Positions 32,580-43,363 of a stretch of 64,000 nt of DNA are shown here, piece by piece. Origin of the DNA: Apodemus sylvaticus. Taxonomy: Eukaryota > Chordata > Mammalia > Rodentia > Muridae. Made by a program: the position numbers and the translations under genes. The stretch spans positions 99,475,782 through 99,539,781 of the forward strand of contig NC_067473.1 of assembly GCF_947179515.1 (NCBI RefSeq). Direction: 5' to 3'. Numbering within the stretch: position 1 is the first letter of the stretch; every line of letters starts with the position of its first letter. Under the pieces are notes generated by a model. It searched no databases and was not told the DNA's origin. It saw only the letters and a list, made by a program, of their open reading frames with translations.

Positions 32580-33110
32580 AATCTTGAAGTTAGAGTCACC
32601 ATTTGTCATTCGTAGCTCCTCTAAGAGAGCTACTTGCTCTCTGCAGCTTTTCTCCTCCAAGTTGGCTTTCTCTCCGGGTGGGTCTCTAAACTTAATGGCA
32701 TATCAGCAAGGGATGGGTCCCTCAGGAGCGGAGGATAAAGAGAAGTTACAGGAGCAGATTGCGGGGACTCAGACCTGTCTATAACGACCAAGGAAGGTTT
32801 TGGAGAGTTCGTTTTAGGGGAAAGCGAGGTCACAGAAGCTGCCCAAGACAAAGGGTGGAGGCAATATTCAGCAGGGTCCTCGTTCGCACTCTGAATGAGC
32901 CCCCAGTAACTAAAGAATGTATCAGACATTGGTTCACCTGTACCTGTTTTCAAAATCTTATTAATTTCTTTACCAACCTTATCTCAAGTTAGCGGGTGAA
33001 TGTCAGGTCCACTTAAAATTAACCAAGGACATTTCTCATGACAAAACAAAAACACTTAATTAAATCCTTTTTCTTAACTCTTATTCCTCTCTCCCTGAAT
33101 TAATGCTTGA
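32580..33110 (-). pseudogene. possible ERV gag 5' (matrix-like) remnant
   Basis: The minus-strand frame (32953-32630, with a broken upstream part to about 33100) contains a tryptophan-bearing FSYWGLI segment followed by a Pro/Ser-rich stretch. It starts about 200 bp after the primer-binding site. Position and composition suit the matrix region of gag followed by a proline-rich linker. There are stop codons upstream. No nucleocapsid zinc knuckle follows. Confidence 0.45.
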
Positions 33111-33285
33111 TTTCTCCTATGAATCAAGCCTCTTTAGCCTCTTTTTTTCCCCAGTGACAATCGGATGACAATGTTTGGCCACTCACCTGCCCCTCCAGTG
33201 ATGCACAAGCGATGCGGTCTGTGGGGTCCTTGAATCTTCTTCTCGGGGTTTGTTCTCCGTCGTCCGGTAGTTGACCGTACTTCGG

Positions 33286-33304
33286 GTCCCTGGTTCGGGC
33301 GCCA
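33286..33304 (-). promoter_or_regulatory. ERV primer-binding site, tRNA-Lys type
   Basis: On the minus strand TGGCGCCCGAACCAGGGAC lies one base inside the 5' LTR. It resembles a tRNA-Lys(UUU)-type site, with one additional C compared with the common form. Confidence 0.75.
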
Positions 33305-33305
33305 C

Positions 33306-33714
33306 TGTAACCTGTCCAGCAGGTCAGTTATTCCAGGGTTCCGAAGGGGTTCTACCTGAGGGTCAAAAGGGAGGAGAGAAGGAAGGAGGCCAAGCACCAA
33401 GAAAGACAAGTCGGTCTGGGTTATGTCAAAGCCTCGTTTAATGTTCTGGGGTACACAGGTTTTAAGGCTTTCAGGAGGGGCGTACCCCAAGGCAAGGACA
33501 AAGAGGGGCAGAGGTATTCCTGGCATTTACGGCAGGAGATGAGGAGGTTATCTGATGAAGATACCCGGAGTCGGCGGTGTTGATGCAGGCAGGACCATAC
33601 TGCAGTTATCTCGAAACAATGGCTAAACCAATGCCCATGGGAGAGGCTCTTGTTTGCTTTTCTCAGGGCCTTTGCCCTGTCAGCCAAAGTGAGGGCCTCT
33701 AATGGCTTCCCACA
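33306..33714 (-). repeat. ERV 5' LTR
   Basis: It is 409 bp long and bounded by TG and CA, and is followed by the target copy AGGTCA. It differs from the 3' LTR at roughly 15 positions. Confidence 0.93.
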
Positions 33715-33720
33715 AGGTCA

Positions 33721-35682
33721 GTCCCTGCAGCCACCACTACAGGACACACTCAACACCACCTCTCGTCAGCTTCTGCAGCAGTCTGAAATCCCTGTGCTCC
33801 TCTGTTTCAGCAGCAGCATGTACATGGGTCAGGCCAACTGTGCCCCTGTGCTGTGAGTGTTTCTGGAGCAAAAAGGAGACAGCATTCAGAGTTCTTGGAT
33901 AAGTTGGCCATGTGAGGATCTGGCTATAATCTAATTCCATCTCTAAGTTTTCTATAGGCACATTGAGAACAATGAGCAGCTTTACTAAGGAAGAGTTTGA
34001 CTGCCATATTCTTGATGAAGGCATTATTCACTGCTAAGGACATTCTTGACCAAAAAGATCAGTGAAGTCTCATCCTTTGATGTTAAGGATGCTTTCTATG
34101 TTCCAAACCCCTGAGCCATACTACAGAAGCATCTGAGTTGCTAAAGCACTGCCCCATGTTACTGCCCTTTATGCAGTAAAGTGTAACAACAGCAGGGTCA
34201 CAGTGAGCACCCAAACTGCTATTCCTCAAGATTTGACAGTGCAAGCAAGACTGTAATACAGTTGGTGCAGGGGGTTGGGGTACCTCCAGAGAGGATTATC
34301 TATAAAAGTCATTTAAACAAGTGTCTCCAATCAAGAATTCTGCTGGTAACACAGTCCAGATGTTGACTTTTGACAGTAAAATTGAATTGATGAAAGTCAT
34401 CAGAGCATATCCAAAGGCAAAGTGGGTTTTGTGGATTGCCACTGACAATTCCAAAACTGTCACCTCAGTGACAATTTTGGTGCCACACTCAAAACCAGCA
34501 GGCTTATCTTGGAATGAGCAAAAGAGCTAAATGTTGAAATCTTCATGCGGGCAGTGTCAGATGTCCACTGTGTATTTGACATAGGAACAGAAGCTGCTTT
34601 CAGCATGTATCTGCTTGATATTGGTGGTGACTTTCCTGGATCTGAAGATACAAAGCTTAAATTTGAAGAGATCACCAGTGTGGTTAACCCAGCTCTGGAC
34701 AAGTACTTCCCATCATACTCTAGAGGGAGAATCATAGCTGAGCCTGGCAGATAGTATGATCAGCTTTCACACTTACAGTCAACATCATTGCCAAAGAAAA
34801 CATGTAGAGGGAGCAGAGCAGCTCTATTGGTGAAGATGAGTCAAATGAACAAACCTTCATGTATGAAGTGAATAATGGAGTGTATGGAAAGCCAGGTGAG
34901 AAGTATTTCTCATCCAGAATCTGGATGTGATGGCCTTAATCAGATCATTGAGCAGTGCAGTAACATGCCTGAAATGCTTGTGGGTGATTGGGTGCTGTTT
35001 GAGAACATGGATATATACACTGTTGCTGCTGTTTCTAATTTCAGTGGGTTCCAGAGGCCAAACATCACGGCCAATATGGCAACTCATGAAGCAGATCCAG
35101 AACCATGGCTTCCTACTGGAAATTGAGGTGCAGGATGCTGGCACTCTGCCCATGTCTTGTGCCCAGCAGAGCAGGATGCAACATCACCCTGCAGTCTGTG
35201 CTTATGCTAGTGTCAATTTATAGATGCCACTCTTGTAGCACTTGCCTGCAAGTATAGCTTGCTTTAAGGCATTTGATGAGACCATTTAACTTAATTACTG
35301 ATACTTTGGAATGTCTTTGTGAGAGTAGGGTTGACACCAATGCAGTATGGTAGGCTAGAAGATGGGGATCACACTTAATGTGTTTCTGTTGAAACTTTAA
35401 ATATTTGTTGAATATGGATTTTTATTCACTTTGCAGGCAGGATATTAACATATGCCCTCAGCTACTCAGCAAGCATTTGTAGTTTGTATATTGGCAGAAT
35501 GGGCCAACAGCTTCTATTGTAACCCATTTTGAAAATGAAGTAGCCTGAAATAATTGGGCATTGGGGAAAGTTTGCAGGTATCCCTTAAAGAAGACACAAA
35601 CTTCTGCACAAGCTTCTGCATCACAGAAGTGAATCTACCCCAGTACAGCAAGCAGAGAGGTGGATAGCACAGGTCTATGCCC

Positions 35683-35766
<84 letters not shown>

Positions 35767-35840
35767 GCATCAGTCTGCTTAGTGTGCAGTTGGCTGTAAA
35801 CTTCGGTGCCAACTGTCTGTTTTTAAGGAATGTCATATAC
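33721..35840 (+). pseudogene. Odc1-ps: ornithine decarboxylase processed pseudogene, copy A
   Basis: The parent enzyme decarboxylates ornithine to putrescine, the first step of polyamine synthesis. This copy lacks introns. Its 5' UTR-like part is 33721-33971, the ATG is at 33972 (MSSFTKEEFDCHILDEG), and a 4-base insertion after about codon 17 gives an immediate TAA. Further recognisable parts include VQMLTFDSKIELMKV, the MYLLDIGGDFPGSEDTKLKF region, DESNEQTFMYEVNNGVYG, GDWVLFENM, GFQRPNI and the C-terminal PMSCAQQSRM region. The 3' UTR runs to about 35840 and contains a long TC repeat. It is split from its IGKV6 neighbour only by the ERV. Confidence 0.93.
35685..35764 (+). repeat. (TC)n microsatellite in the Odc1-ps 3' UTR
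   Basis: About 80 bp of near-perfect CT dinucleotide; the matching place in copy C (about 61515) has no such run. Confidence 0.97.
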
Positions 35841-36462
35841 CTAGTGACTTATTGGGCTCCCAGTGTGTATCTCCATCTACAAATGTTGAAAATCCAGCCC
35901 TCGAACCCAAAGTCTGCCTGTCTCTCAGGAGGTTCACCCTAACCAGGAGTAGAGGATGTCTGCCCAAACCAGGAACACAGTAGGCATGCTCTAACCATGG
36001 ACAGAGGAGGCACTCCCTAATAAGAGAGCACTGCATGCCACCAAGGAGGCATATACTAACCCAGGTCATAGAGCTCTATATAGCTCCAGTCAGACATGTT
36101 CAGGCAAGTTAACACCAGAAAGAAACAGATGACCAGAGGCAAGCACAAAGACATAAGCAACAGAAGACAATGCAATTCAGCATTATCAGAACCCAGTTCT
36201 CCCACCACAGCAAGCCCTGGATACCCTAACAAACCTGAAAAATGAGAATGTGACCTAAAATCCCATCTTGTGAAAATGATAGAGGCCTTTAAAGAGGATA
36301 CAAATAACTCCATTAAATAAATACAGCAAAACACAGGCAAACAGGTAGAAGCTCTTAAAGAGGAAACAAATCCCTTAAGGACATATAAGAAAACGCAATC
36401 AAGCCGGTTCAGGAATTGAACCAAATGGAGAACTAAAAATGGAGATGGAAACAATAAAAGAG
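35841..36462 (+). mobile_element. old L1, 5' UTR and ORF1 start, sense
   Basis: The phrase CAAGTTAACACCAGAAAGAA leads to an ORF1-like start near 36130 (MTRGKHKDISNRR). A coiled-coil stretch with several stops follows. The family is older than the copies at 19 and 40 kb. ORF1 appears to resume at 38303. Confidence 0.7.
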
Positions 36463-36655
36463 GGGCTAGAGTGATGGCTCAGTGGTTAAGAACACTGATT
36501 GCTCATGTGAAGATCCTGAGTTCAAATCCCAGCACCCATATGGTGGCTCACAATCATCCTAATGAGACCTGATGCCCTCTGCTGGTGCATCTGAAGACAG
36601 CTACAGTATATTCACATATAAAAAAAGTAAATCTTAAAAAAAGTTAAATAAAAAC
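36463..36655 (+). mobile_element. B2 SINE
   Basis: GGGGCTAGAGTGATGGCTCA, then GGTTAAGAACACTGATTGCT (pol III A box region), then GAGTTCAAATCCCAGCA (B box region), then the B2 body and an A-rich tail with AATAAA. Confidence 0.92.
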
Positions 36656-36739
36656 AGGAACAGAGGAGACAGAAAACATGGGAAAGAGGTCATATCTACA
36701 TATAGTGGTTGAAAGGTATTTGTTGGTTGGTTTGTTTGT

Positions 36740-38302
36740 TTTTGCATAGTTTTCTCTTGTTTTCTATACTTACCGAATGTTGTTTAATCTTTTTTGTAAT
36801 TATACTGCAGATTTTATTCCCCTTCCTCTCCATCCTCCGAATGTTCCCCATCGCATACCTCTACCCCACCCCGTCCAGATCACTAAACTCCCTGGGGCTG
36901 CCAGTCTTTTGAGTGTAAGGTGCATCTTCTCTGACTGAACCCAGACCTGGCAGTCCTCTACTGTATATGTGTTGGGGGCATCATGTCAAATGGTGTATGC
37001 TGCCTGGTTTGTGGCTCATTGTCTTAGAGATCTTGGGGGTCCATGTTAGTTGAGACGGCTGGTCCACCTACAGGGTCAGCTCCTCCTCAACTTCTTCCAG
37101 ATTTCCTAATAAAACACAGGGGTCAGAAGCATCTGTCCATTGGTTGGTGCAAATATCTGCTTCTGACTCTTTCAGGTTTTATTGGATCTTTTGGAGGGCA
37201 GTCATGATTTTTATGAATGCCTCATAACCTCAGTAATAGTGTCAGAACTTGGGGCCTCCCCATGAGCTGGATCCCACTTTGGACCTGTTTTTTGACCTCC
37301 TTTTCCTCAGGCTCCTCTCCATTTCTAGCTCTGTAGTTTGTTCAGACAGGAACAATTATGTTCCTCTCCTGATGCCTTTTCTTTCTGCGTGTGGTTGGTT
37401 CTATAAGTTTCCTCTCCCTACTGTAGGGCATTTTGTCTAAGGTCCCTCCATTTGAGTCCTGAGTATTTTATCTCCCAGATGTCTGGTACATTCTGGATAG
37501 TCCCTCTATCTCCTACCTCCTGGGGTTACATGTTGCCATTCCTTCTGCTGGCCCTCAGGGCTTCAGTTCTTTTACCCCAGCCAATAATGGATCATGTTCC
37601 CCTATTCCCCCCATCCCCTTTCCCATCTGTCCCTTCCCCCACAGCATTGAGCTGGACTTCTCAGCCCATTCCATTCAACCTGCAACATTCCTGGCTGGCA
37701 GCCCCAGCCTTCCACTGGCCTTTGTTCTGCTGAGAACAATACAGCTGTTTTCACTTTGACAACCAAGGCTGCCTCAGGGCAGTCTCACCTGGAGACCAGC
37801 GGAGACCTGTGAGACTTGAAGCAGGTGACCCACTGAGAAGAGGAACCAAGGAGTTCTCAGCCTTCTTGTTGGGGGGAGGGCAGGGTTGTTTTCTAAGGCT
37901 ATATATATTGACTAAATATTAGTAAAAATCAGTCTCGATCTGCAATGTCGTCCTGACTCAATTCTCTTTCGTCGCCTTCCCTTTATCCCCAGAATTCTCT
38001 TCCAGGTCTCCAGTTCACATGTGGCCGCGGGCGGCTACACCCATCCAGGTCCCTCCCTCCATCCTCTATTGTAACTGCTTTCTTCCCCCAAGTGGGATTG
38101 AGGCATCCCCACTTGAGCCCTTCAGCTTGCTGACATTTTTGAGTTCTGTGCCCTGTGTCTTGGGTTTTCTGTACTTTTTTTTTTTACTCTTTTCACTTAC
38201 TAGTGAGTATATACCATGTATCTCATTTTGGGTCTGAATTATCTAACTTGGGAAGATATTTTCTAGTTTCATCCATTTTCCTGCAAAACTCAGGAAGTTT
38301 TG
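36740..38302 (-). mobile_element. old L1 3' UTR (Lx-like), antisense
   Basis: On the minus strand this is the long pyrimidine/purine-biased 3' UTR of an old rodent L1. Landmarks are AAACTCCCTGGGGCTGCCAG, CTGTCCATTGGTTGGTGCAA and CCTTTTCCTCAGGCTCCTC. A solo LTR splits it at 37628-38039. It lies inside the sense L1 that flanks it on both sides. Confidence 0.78.
37628..38039 (+). mobile_element. solo LTR with 6-bp target duplication
   Basis: The 412-bp element is bounded by TG and CA and flanked by CCCATC on both sides (37622-37627 and 38040-38045). A TATA-like CTATATATATTG (about 37900) indicates plus orientation. No internal viral sequence is present, so two LTRs have recombined to one. The 6-bp duplication suits class II ERVs. 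It is not related in sequence to the ERV LTRs at 28 and 33 kb. Confidence 0.9.
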
Positions 38303-38894
38303 CTTTAACCAACAGAACACAAGAGATAGATAAGAGAAACCCAGGCATAGAAAATACCATAGAAGATATTGTCACAGCAGTCAAAGAAAATACAAATCCT
38401 AAAAAGCTCCTAACACAAAGCATCCAGGAAACTTAGGACTCAATAAAATGATCAAACCTAAGAATAATAGAAATACGATAGAGTGAAGATTCACAGGTTA
38501 CAGAGCCAGAAAGCATCTTTAGCAAAATCATAGAAGAAACTGTCCATAACCTAAAGAGATGTATCATAATGTATAAGCCTACAGAACACCAAGTAAAGAA
38601 GAAAATCCTGTAACATAATAATCAAAACACTAAATGTACAGAACAAAGAAAGAATGCTAAAAGCTTTAAGGGAAAAAGGCTAAGTATCATAAGGAAGGCC
38701 TGTCAAAATTACACCAGATTCCTCAACATAGAATCTAAAAGCCAGAGGATCGTGAACAGATGTCATACAGACCCAAAGAGAACACAAATGCCAGCTCATG
38801 TTATTATACCCACCTTTCAACCACGATACATGGAGAAAACAAGATATTCCATGATAAAACCAAATTAAAAAAAATCTTTCTACTAACCCAACCC
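38303..38894 (+). mobile_element. old L1 ORF1, C-terminal half, sense
   Basis: The sequence is collinear with 19890-20515 of the long L1 (NRTQEIDKRNPGIENTIED and following), with many stops. It is probably the continuation of the fragment ending at 36462. Confidence 0.78.
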
Positions 38895-39200
38895 TAGAGT
38901 ATTTTTGCATCGATGTTCAAAAGAGAAATTGGTCTAAGGTTTTCTTTTTTTTGTTGGGTCTTTGTGTGGGTTTGGTATCAGCAAAATTGTGGCTTTATGG
39001 AATGAGTTGGGTAATGTTCCTTCTGTTTCTATTTTGTGCAATAATTTGAAGAGTATTGGCATTAGTTCTCTTTTGAATGTCTGATTGAATTCTACACTGA
39101 AGCCATTTGTTCCTGTGCTTCTTTTTGGTTGGGAGACTGTCAATGACCACTTTTATTTCTTTAGGGGTTATGGGACCATTTCAATGGTCTATCTGATCCT
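38895..39200 (-). mobile_element. L1 ORF2 linker fragment, antisense
   Basis: The minus-strand frame 39143-38934 matches the ORF2 segment before the polymerase (STGTNGFSVEFNQTF-like). It has no 3' end of its own and abuts the filler duplication at 39181-39251. Confidence 0.82.
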
Positions 39201-39251
39201 CATTACAGGCTTTCATTAAAAATCAACAGAATCAATGGTCTATCTGATCCT
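39181..39251 (+). repeat. 20-bp direct repeat around a 31-bp filler resembling IGKV6 flank
   Basis: TCAATGGTCTATCTGATCCT occurs at 39181-39200 and 39232-39251. The 31 bases between them match 27808-27837 of the IGKV6 duplication (28 of the first 30 bases). Confidence 0.88.
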
Positions 39252-39638
39252 GGTGTGCACCTCGAAGCAGACTGGGAGCAAACAGCTTGCTCCAGCACTG
39301 AGCTTAGGTTCCAGTCCTGTGGGCTCTGGCAGGAGCCTTCAGATCTCCGCTCTTGGATCCAGAACAGCATGGGCTGCAACTACACATCTCTAGGTCCTGC
39401 AAGAGGCAAGACGGGCATCCAGGAGGCCGGCTGGGAGGAGTCAGTGTGCTCTGGTGAGTTCAGCAGGCCCTGCAGGAGCCTTCAGGTGTCTGCTTCGGGA
39501 TCTGAACAGCCTGGGCCACAGCACCCTGTCTCCAGGCAGTGTAGGAGGTCAGCTGTGCACCAGAGGCCACCTGGGAAGAGGCAGCTTGCACTGGTGAGTC
39601 CAGCATTGACAAGACCAACTAACACCAGTGAGAACTAG

Positions 39639-40800
39639 ATGGCAAAAGGCAAATGCAGGAATGTCACTAACAGAAATCAAGGCAATATGGCAGCATTTGA
39701 ACCCAATTCTCCTTTAACAGCATGTCCTGGATACCCCATCACACCAGTAAAACAAGATTTGGATTTAAAATCACTGGTCATGGTGCTGGTACAGTAACAC
39801 ATGAAGGACATACTTAAAGAAATTCAGGAGAAAATGGATCAAAAGTTAGAAGTCCTTGCAAGGGAAACACAAAAATCATTGAAAGAAATTCAAGAGAATA
39901 CAAAAGCCAATAAGGAGGAAACGTAAAAATCACTTAAAGAAATACATGAGAAATTGGTCAACAGGCTGAGGTCATGAAAGAGGAAACACAAAAATCTCTT
40001 AAAGAAGTACAGGAAAGCACAAACAAGCAAGTGAAGGAGCTAAGCAAAACCATCCAGGATCTAAAATCGGAAGTAGAAACAACTAAGAAAACTTATAGGG
40101 AGACAACGTTGGAGATAGAAAACCTTGGGAAGAAATCAGGGGACATAGATTCAAATATCAACAACAGAATACAAGAGATAGAAGAATCTCAGATGCTGAA
40201 GATACCATAGAAACCATGGACTCAACAGTTAAAGAAAATGCAAAATGCAAAAAGCTTGTAACCCAAAATATCCAGGAAATCCAGGATACAATGAGAAGAC
40301 CAAACCTAAGGATTATAGGCATAGATGAGAGTGAAGATTTACAACTTAAAGGGCCAGCAAATATCTTCAATAAAATTATGGAAGAAAACTTCCCAAACCT
40401 AAAGAGAGAGATGCCAATGAATATACAAGAAGCATACAGAACTCCAAACAGACTGGACCAGAACAGAAATACCTCCCGTCACATAATAATCAAAACACCA
40501 AATGTACTAAACAAAGAAAGAATATTAAAGGCAGTAAGAGAAAAAGGCCATGTAACAAATAAAGGAAGACCTATCAGAATCACAGCAGACTTTTCACCTG
40601 AGACTTTGAAAGCTAGAAGATCCTGGGCAGATCTCATGCAGACTCTAAGAGAACACAAATGCCAGCCAAAACTACTATACCAAGCAAAACTTTCAATCAC
40701 CATAGATGGAAAAACTAATATATTCCATGACCAAACCAAGTTTACCCAATATCTATCCACAAACCCAGACCTACAAAGGATAATAGGAAGAAAACACTAA
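39639..40800 (+). pseudogene. L1 ORF1, disabled
   Basis: The ORF1 start is MAKGKCRNVTNRNQGNMAAF. In-frame stops are visible (TAA near 39795 and near 39925), and a short frame change occurs around 39950. The RRM-like and C-terminal domains are open in one frame at 40216-40800. Confidence 0.85.
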
Positions 40801-41501
40801 TACAAGGAGGGAAACTTCACCCTGGCAAAAGCAAGATAGTAACCTTCTCTCATCAAACCCAAAAGAAGTTAACCAATCAAATTTAAAAAATAACATCAAA
40901 AATGACAGAAATAACAATCACTATTCCTTAATACCTCTTAACATCAATGGACCCAATGCCCCAATAAAAAGATATAGACTAACCGACTGGATACGTAATC
41001 AGGACCCTACATTTTGCTGCATACAGGAAACATACCTCAGGGTCAAAGAGAAACACTACCTTAGAGTGAAAGGCTGGAAGACAATTTTACAAGCAAATGG
41101 TTTCAGGAAACAAGCTGGAGTAGCCATTCTATATCAGATAAAATTGACATTCAACCCAAAGTCATCAAAAGAGACTCTGAGGGACACTTCTTGCTGGTCA
41201 AAGGAAAAATACAACAAGAAGAACTCTCAATCCTGAACATCTATGCTCCGAATGCAAGGGCAACCTCATTCATAAAAGAAGCTTTATTAAAGCTCAAAGC
41301 ACACATTGCACCTAACACAATAATTGTGGATCAGGAAAGCAGAAACTGACCAGGGACACAATGAAACTAATTGAAGTTTTGGAAGAATTAGATTTAACAG
41401 ATATATACAGAACATTCTATCCTAAAGCAAAAGAATATACCTTTTCCTCAGCACCTCATGGTACCTTCTCCAAAATCGACGATATAATTAGTAACAAGAC
41501 A

Positions 41502-43363
41502 TTGAATCTGTATATTGCTTTTGGCAAAATGGCCATTTTAACTATATTGATTCTACCGATCCATGAGCATGGGAGGTTTTCCCATTTTTTAAGGTCTTCT
41601 TCCATTTCCTTCTTCAGAGTCTTGAAGTTCTTGTCATACAGATCTTTCACATGTTTGGTAAGAGTCACCCCAAGATACTTTATACTGTTTGTGGCTATTG
41701 TGAAGGGGGTCATTTCCCTAATTTCTTTCTCAGCCTGCTTATCCTTTGAGTATAGGAAGGCCACTGATTTGCTTCCCAACTCAATTCTTCACAGAGTTAG
41801 AAAGAGCAATTATCAAATCCATCTGGAACAACTAAAAACCCAGGATAGCTAAAACTATTCTCAGCAACAAAAGAAAATCTGGGGGAATCAGTATCCCTGA
41901 CCTCAAGCAATACTACAGAGCAATAGTGTTAAAAACTGCATGGTATTGGTACAGTGACAGGCAGGAGGATCAATGGAACAGGATTGAAGATCCAGAAATG
42001 AACCCACACACCTATGGCCACTTGATCCTCGACAAAGAGGCTGAAAACATCCAATGGAAAAAAGATAGCCTTTTCAACAAATGGTGCTGGTTCAACTGGA
42101 GGTCAGCATGCAGAAGAATGCGAATTGATCCATCCTTGTCTACTTGTACTAAGCTCAACTCCAAATGGATCAAGGACCTCCACATAAAGCCAGACACTCT
42201 GAAGCTACTAGAAAAGAAACTGGGGAAGACCCTTGAGGACATCGGTACAGGGAGAAAGTTTCTGAACAGAACACCAATAGCGTATGCTCTAAGAGCAAGA
42301 ATTGACAAATGGGACCTCATAAAATTACAACGTTTCTGTAAGGCAAAGGACACCATCAAGAGGACAAATCGGCAACCAACAAATTGGGAAAAGATCTTCA
42401 CCAATCCTACATCAGATAGAGGGCTAATATCCAATATATATAAAGAACTCAAGAAGTTAGACTCCAGAAATCCGAACAACCCTATTAAAAAATGGGGTAC
42501 AGAGTTAAACAAAGAATTCTCACCTGAAGAAATTCGGATGGCGAAGAAGCATCTTAAAAAATGCTCAACTTCATTAGTCATTAGAGAAATGCAAATCAAA
42601 ACAACCCTAAGATTTCATCTTACACCAGTCAGAATGGCTAAGATTAAAAATTCAGGAGACAGCAAGTGTTGTAGAGGGTGTGGAGAAAGAGGAACACTCC
42701 TCCACTGCTGGTGGGGCTGCAAATTGGTACAACCACTCTGGAAAGCAGTCTGGCGGTTCCTCTGAAAACTGGGCACCTCACTTCCAGAAGATCCTGCTAT
42801 ACCACTCCTGGGCATATACCCAGAAGATTCCCCACCGTGTAATAAGGATACATGCTCTACTATGTTCATAGCAGCCATATTTATAATTGCCAGATGCTGG
42901 AAAGAACCCAGGTATCCCTCAACAGAAGAGTGGATGCAAAAAATGTGGTATATCTACACAATGGAGTACTATTCAGCCATTAGAAACAATGAATTCATGA
43001 AATTCTTAGGCAAATGGATGGAGCTAGAGAACATCATACTAAGTGAGGTAACCCAGACTCAAAAGGTGAATCATGGTATGCACTCACTAATAAGTGGATA
43101 TTAACCTAGAAAACTGAAATACCCAAAACATAATCCACACATCAAATGAGGTACAAGAAGAAAGGAGGAGTGGCCCCTGGTTCTGGAAAGACTCAGTGAA
43201 ACAGTATTCAGCAAAACCAGAACGGGGAAGTGGGAAGGGGTGGGTGGGAGGACAGGGGAAGAGAAAAAGGCTTACGGGACTTTCGTGGAGTGGGGGTGCT
43301 AGAAAAGGGGAAATCATTTGAAATGTAAATAAATTATATCGAATAAAAAAATATTAAAAAAAA
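41502..43363 (+). mobile_element. younger L1 nested in the L1, twin-primed, with 13-bp target duplication
   Basis: The segment 41502-41774 is inverted ORF2 (minus-strand frame 41779-41456). From 41775 the sense ORF2 follows (frame 41926-42765), then the 3' UTR and an A-rich tail at 43344-43363. TAGTAACAAGACA flanks it at 41489-41501 and 43364-43376. About 16 bases are lost at the inversion joint. The host ORF2 reads straight on after the right copy. Confidence 0.95.

Larger units (their letters stand above)
28027..33720 (-). mobile_element. endogenous retrovirus, defective, with two LTRs and a 6-bp target duplication
   Basis: The order on the minus strand is 5' LTR (33714-33306), primer-binding site, gag-like remnant, a long AT-rich non-coding stretch, an env transmembrane ORF, a polypurine tract and 3' LTR (28442-28033). 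AGGTCA flanks both ends (28027-28032 and 33715-33720). The empty target is present once at 51828-51833 in copy B. The LTRs are about 96% identical (roughly 15 differences by hand count). No pol and no env surface domain was recognised, so it cannot replicate on its own. The 6-bp duplication fits class II (betaretrovirus-like) integration. Confidence 0.93.

Noticed and set aside
34321..35223. ORFs that could suggest a working decarboxylase gene
   Set aside because: They are pieces of the intronless Odc1 pseudogene, broken by frameshifts, stops and deletions; there is no intact pyridoxal-enzyme frame.
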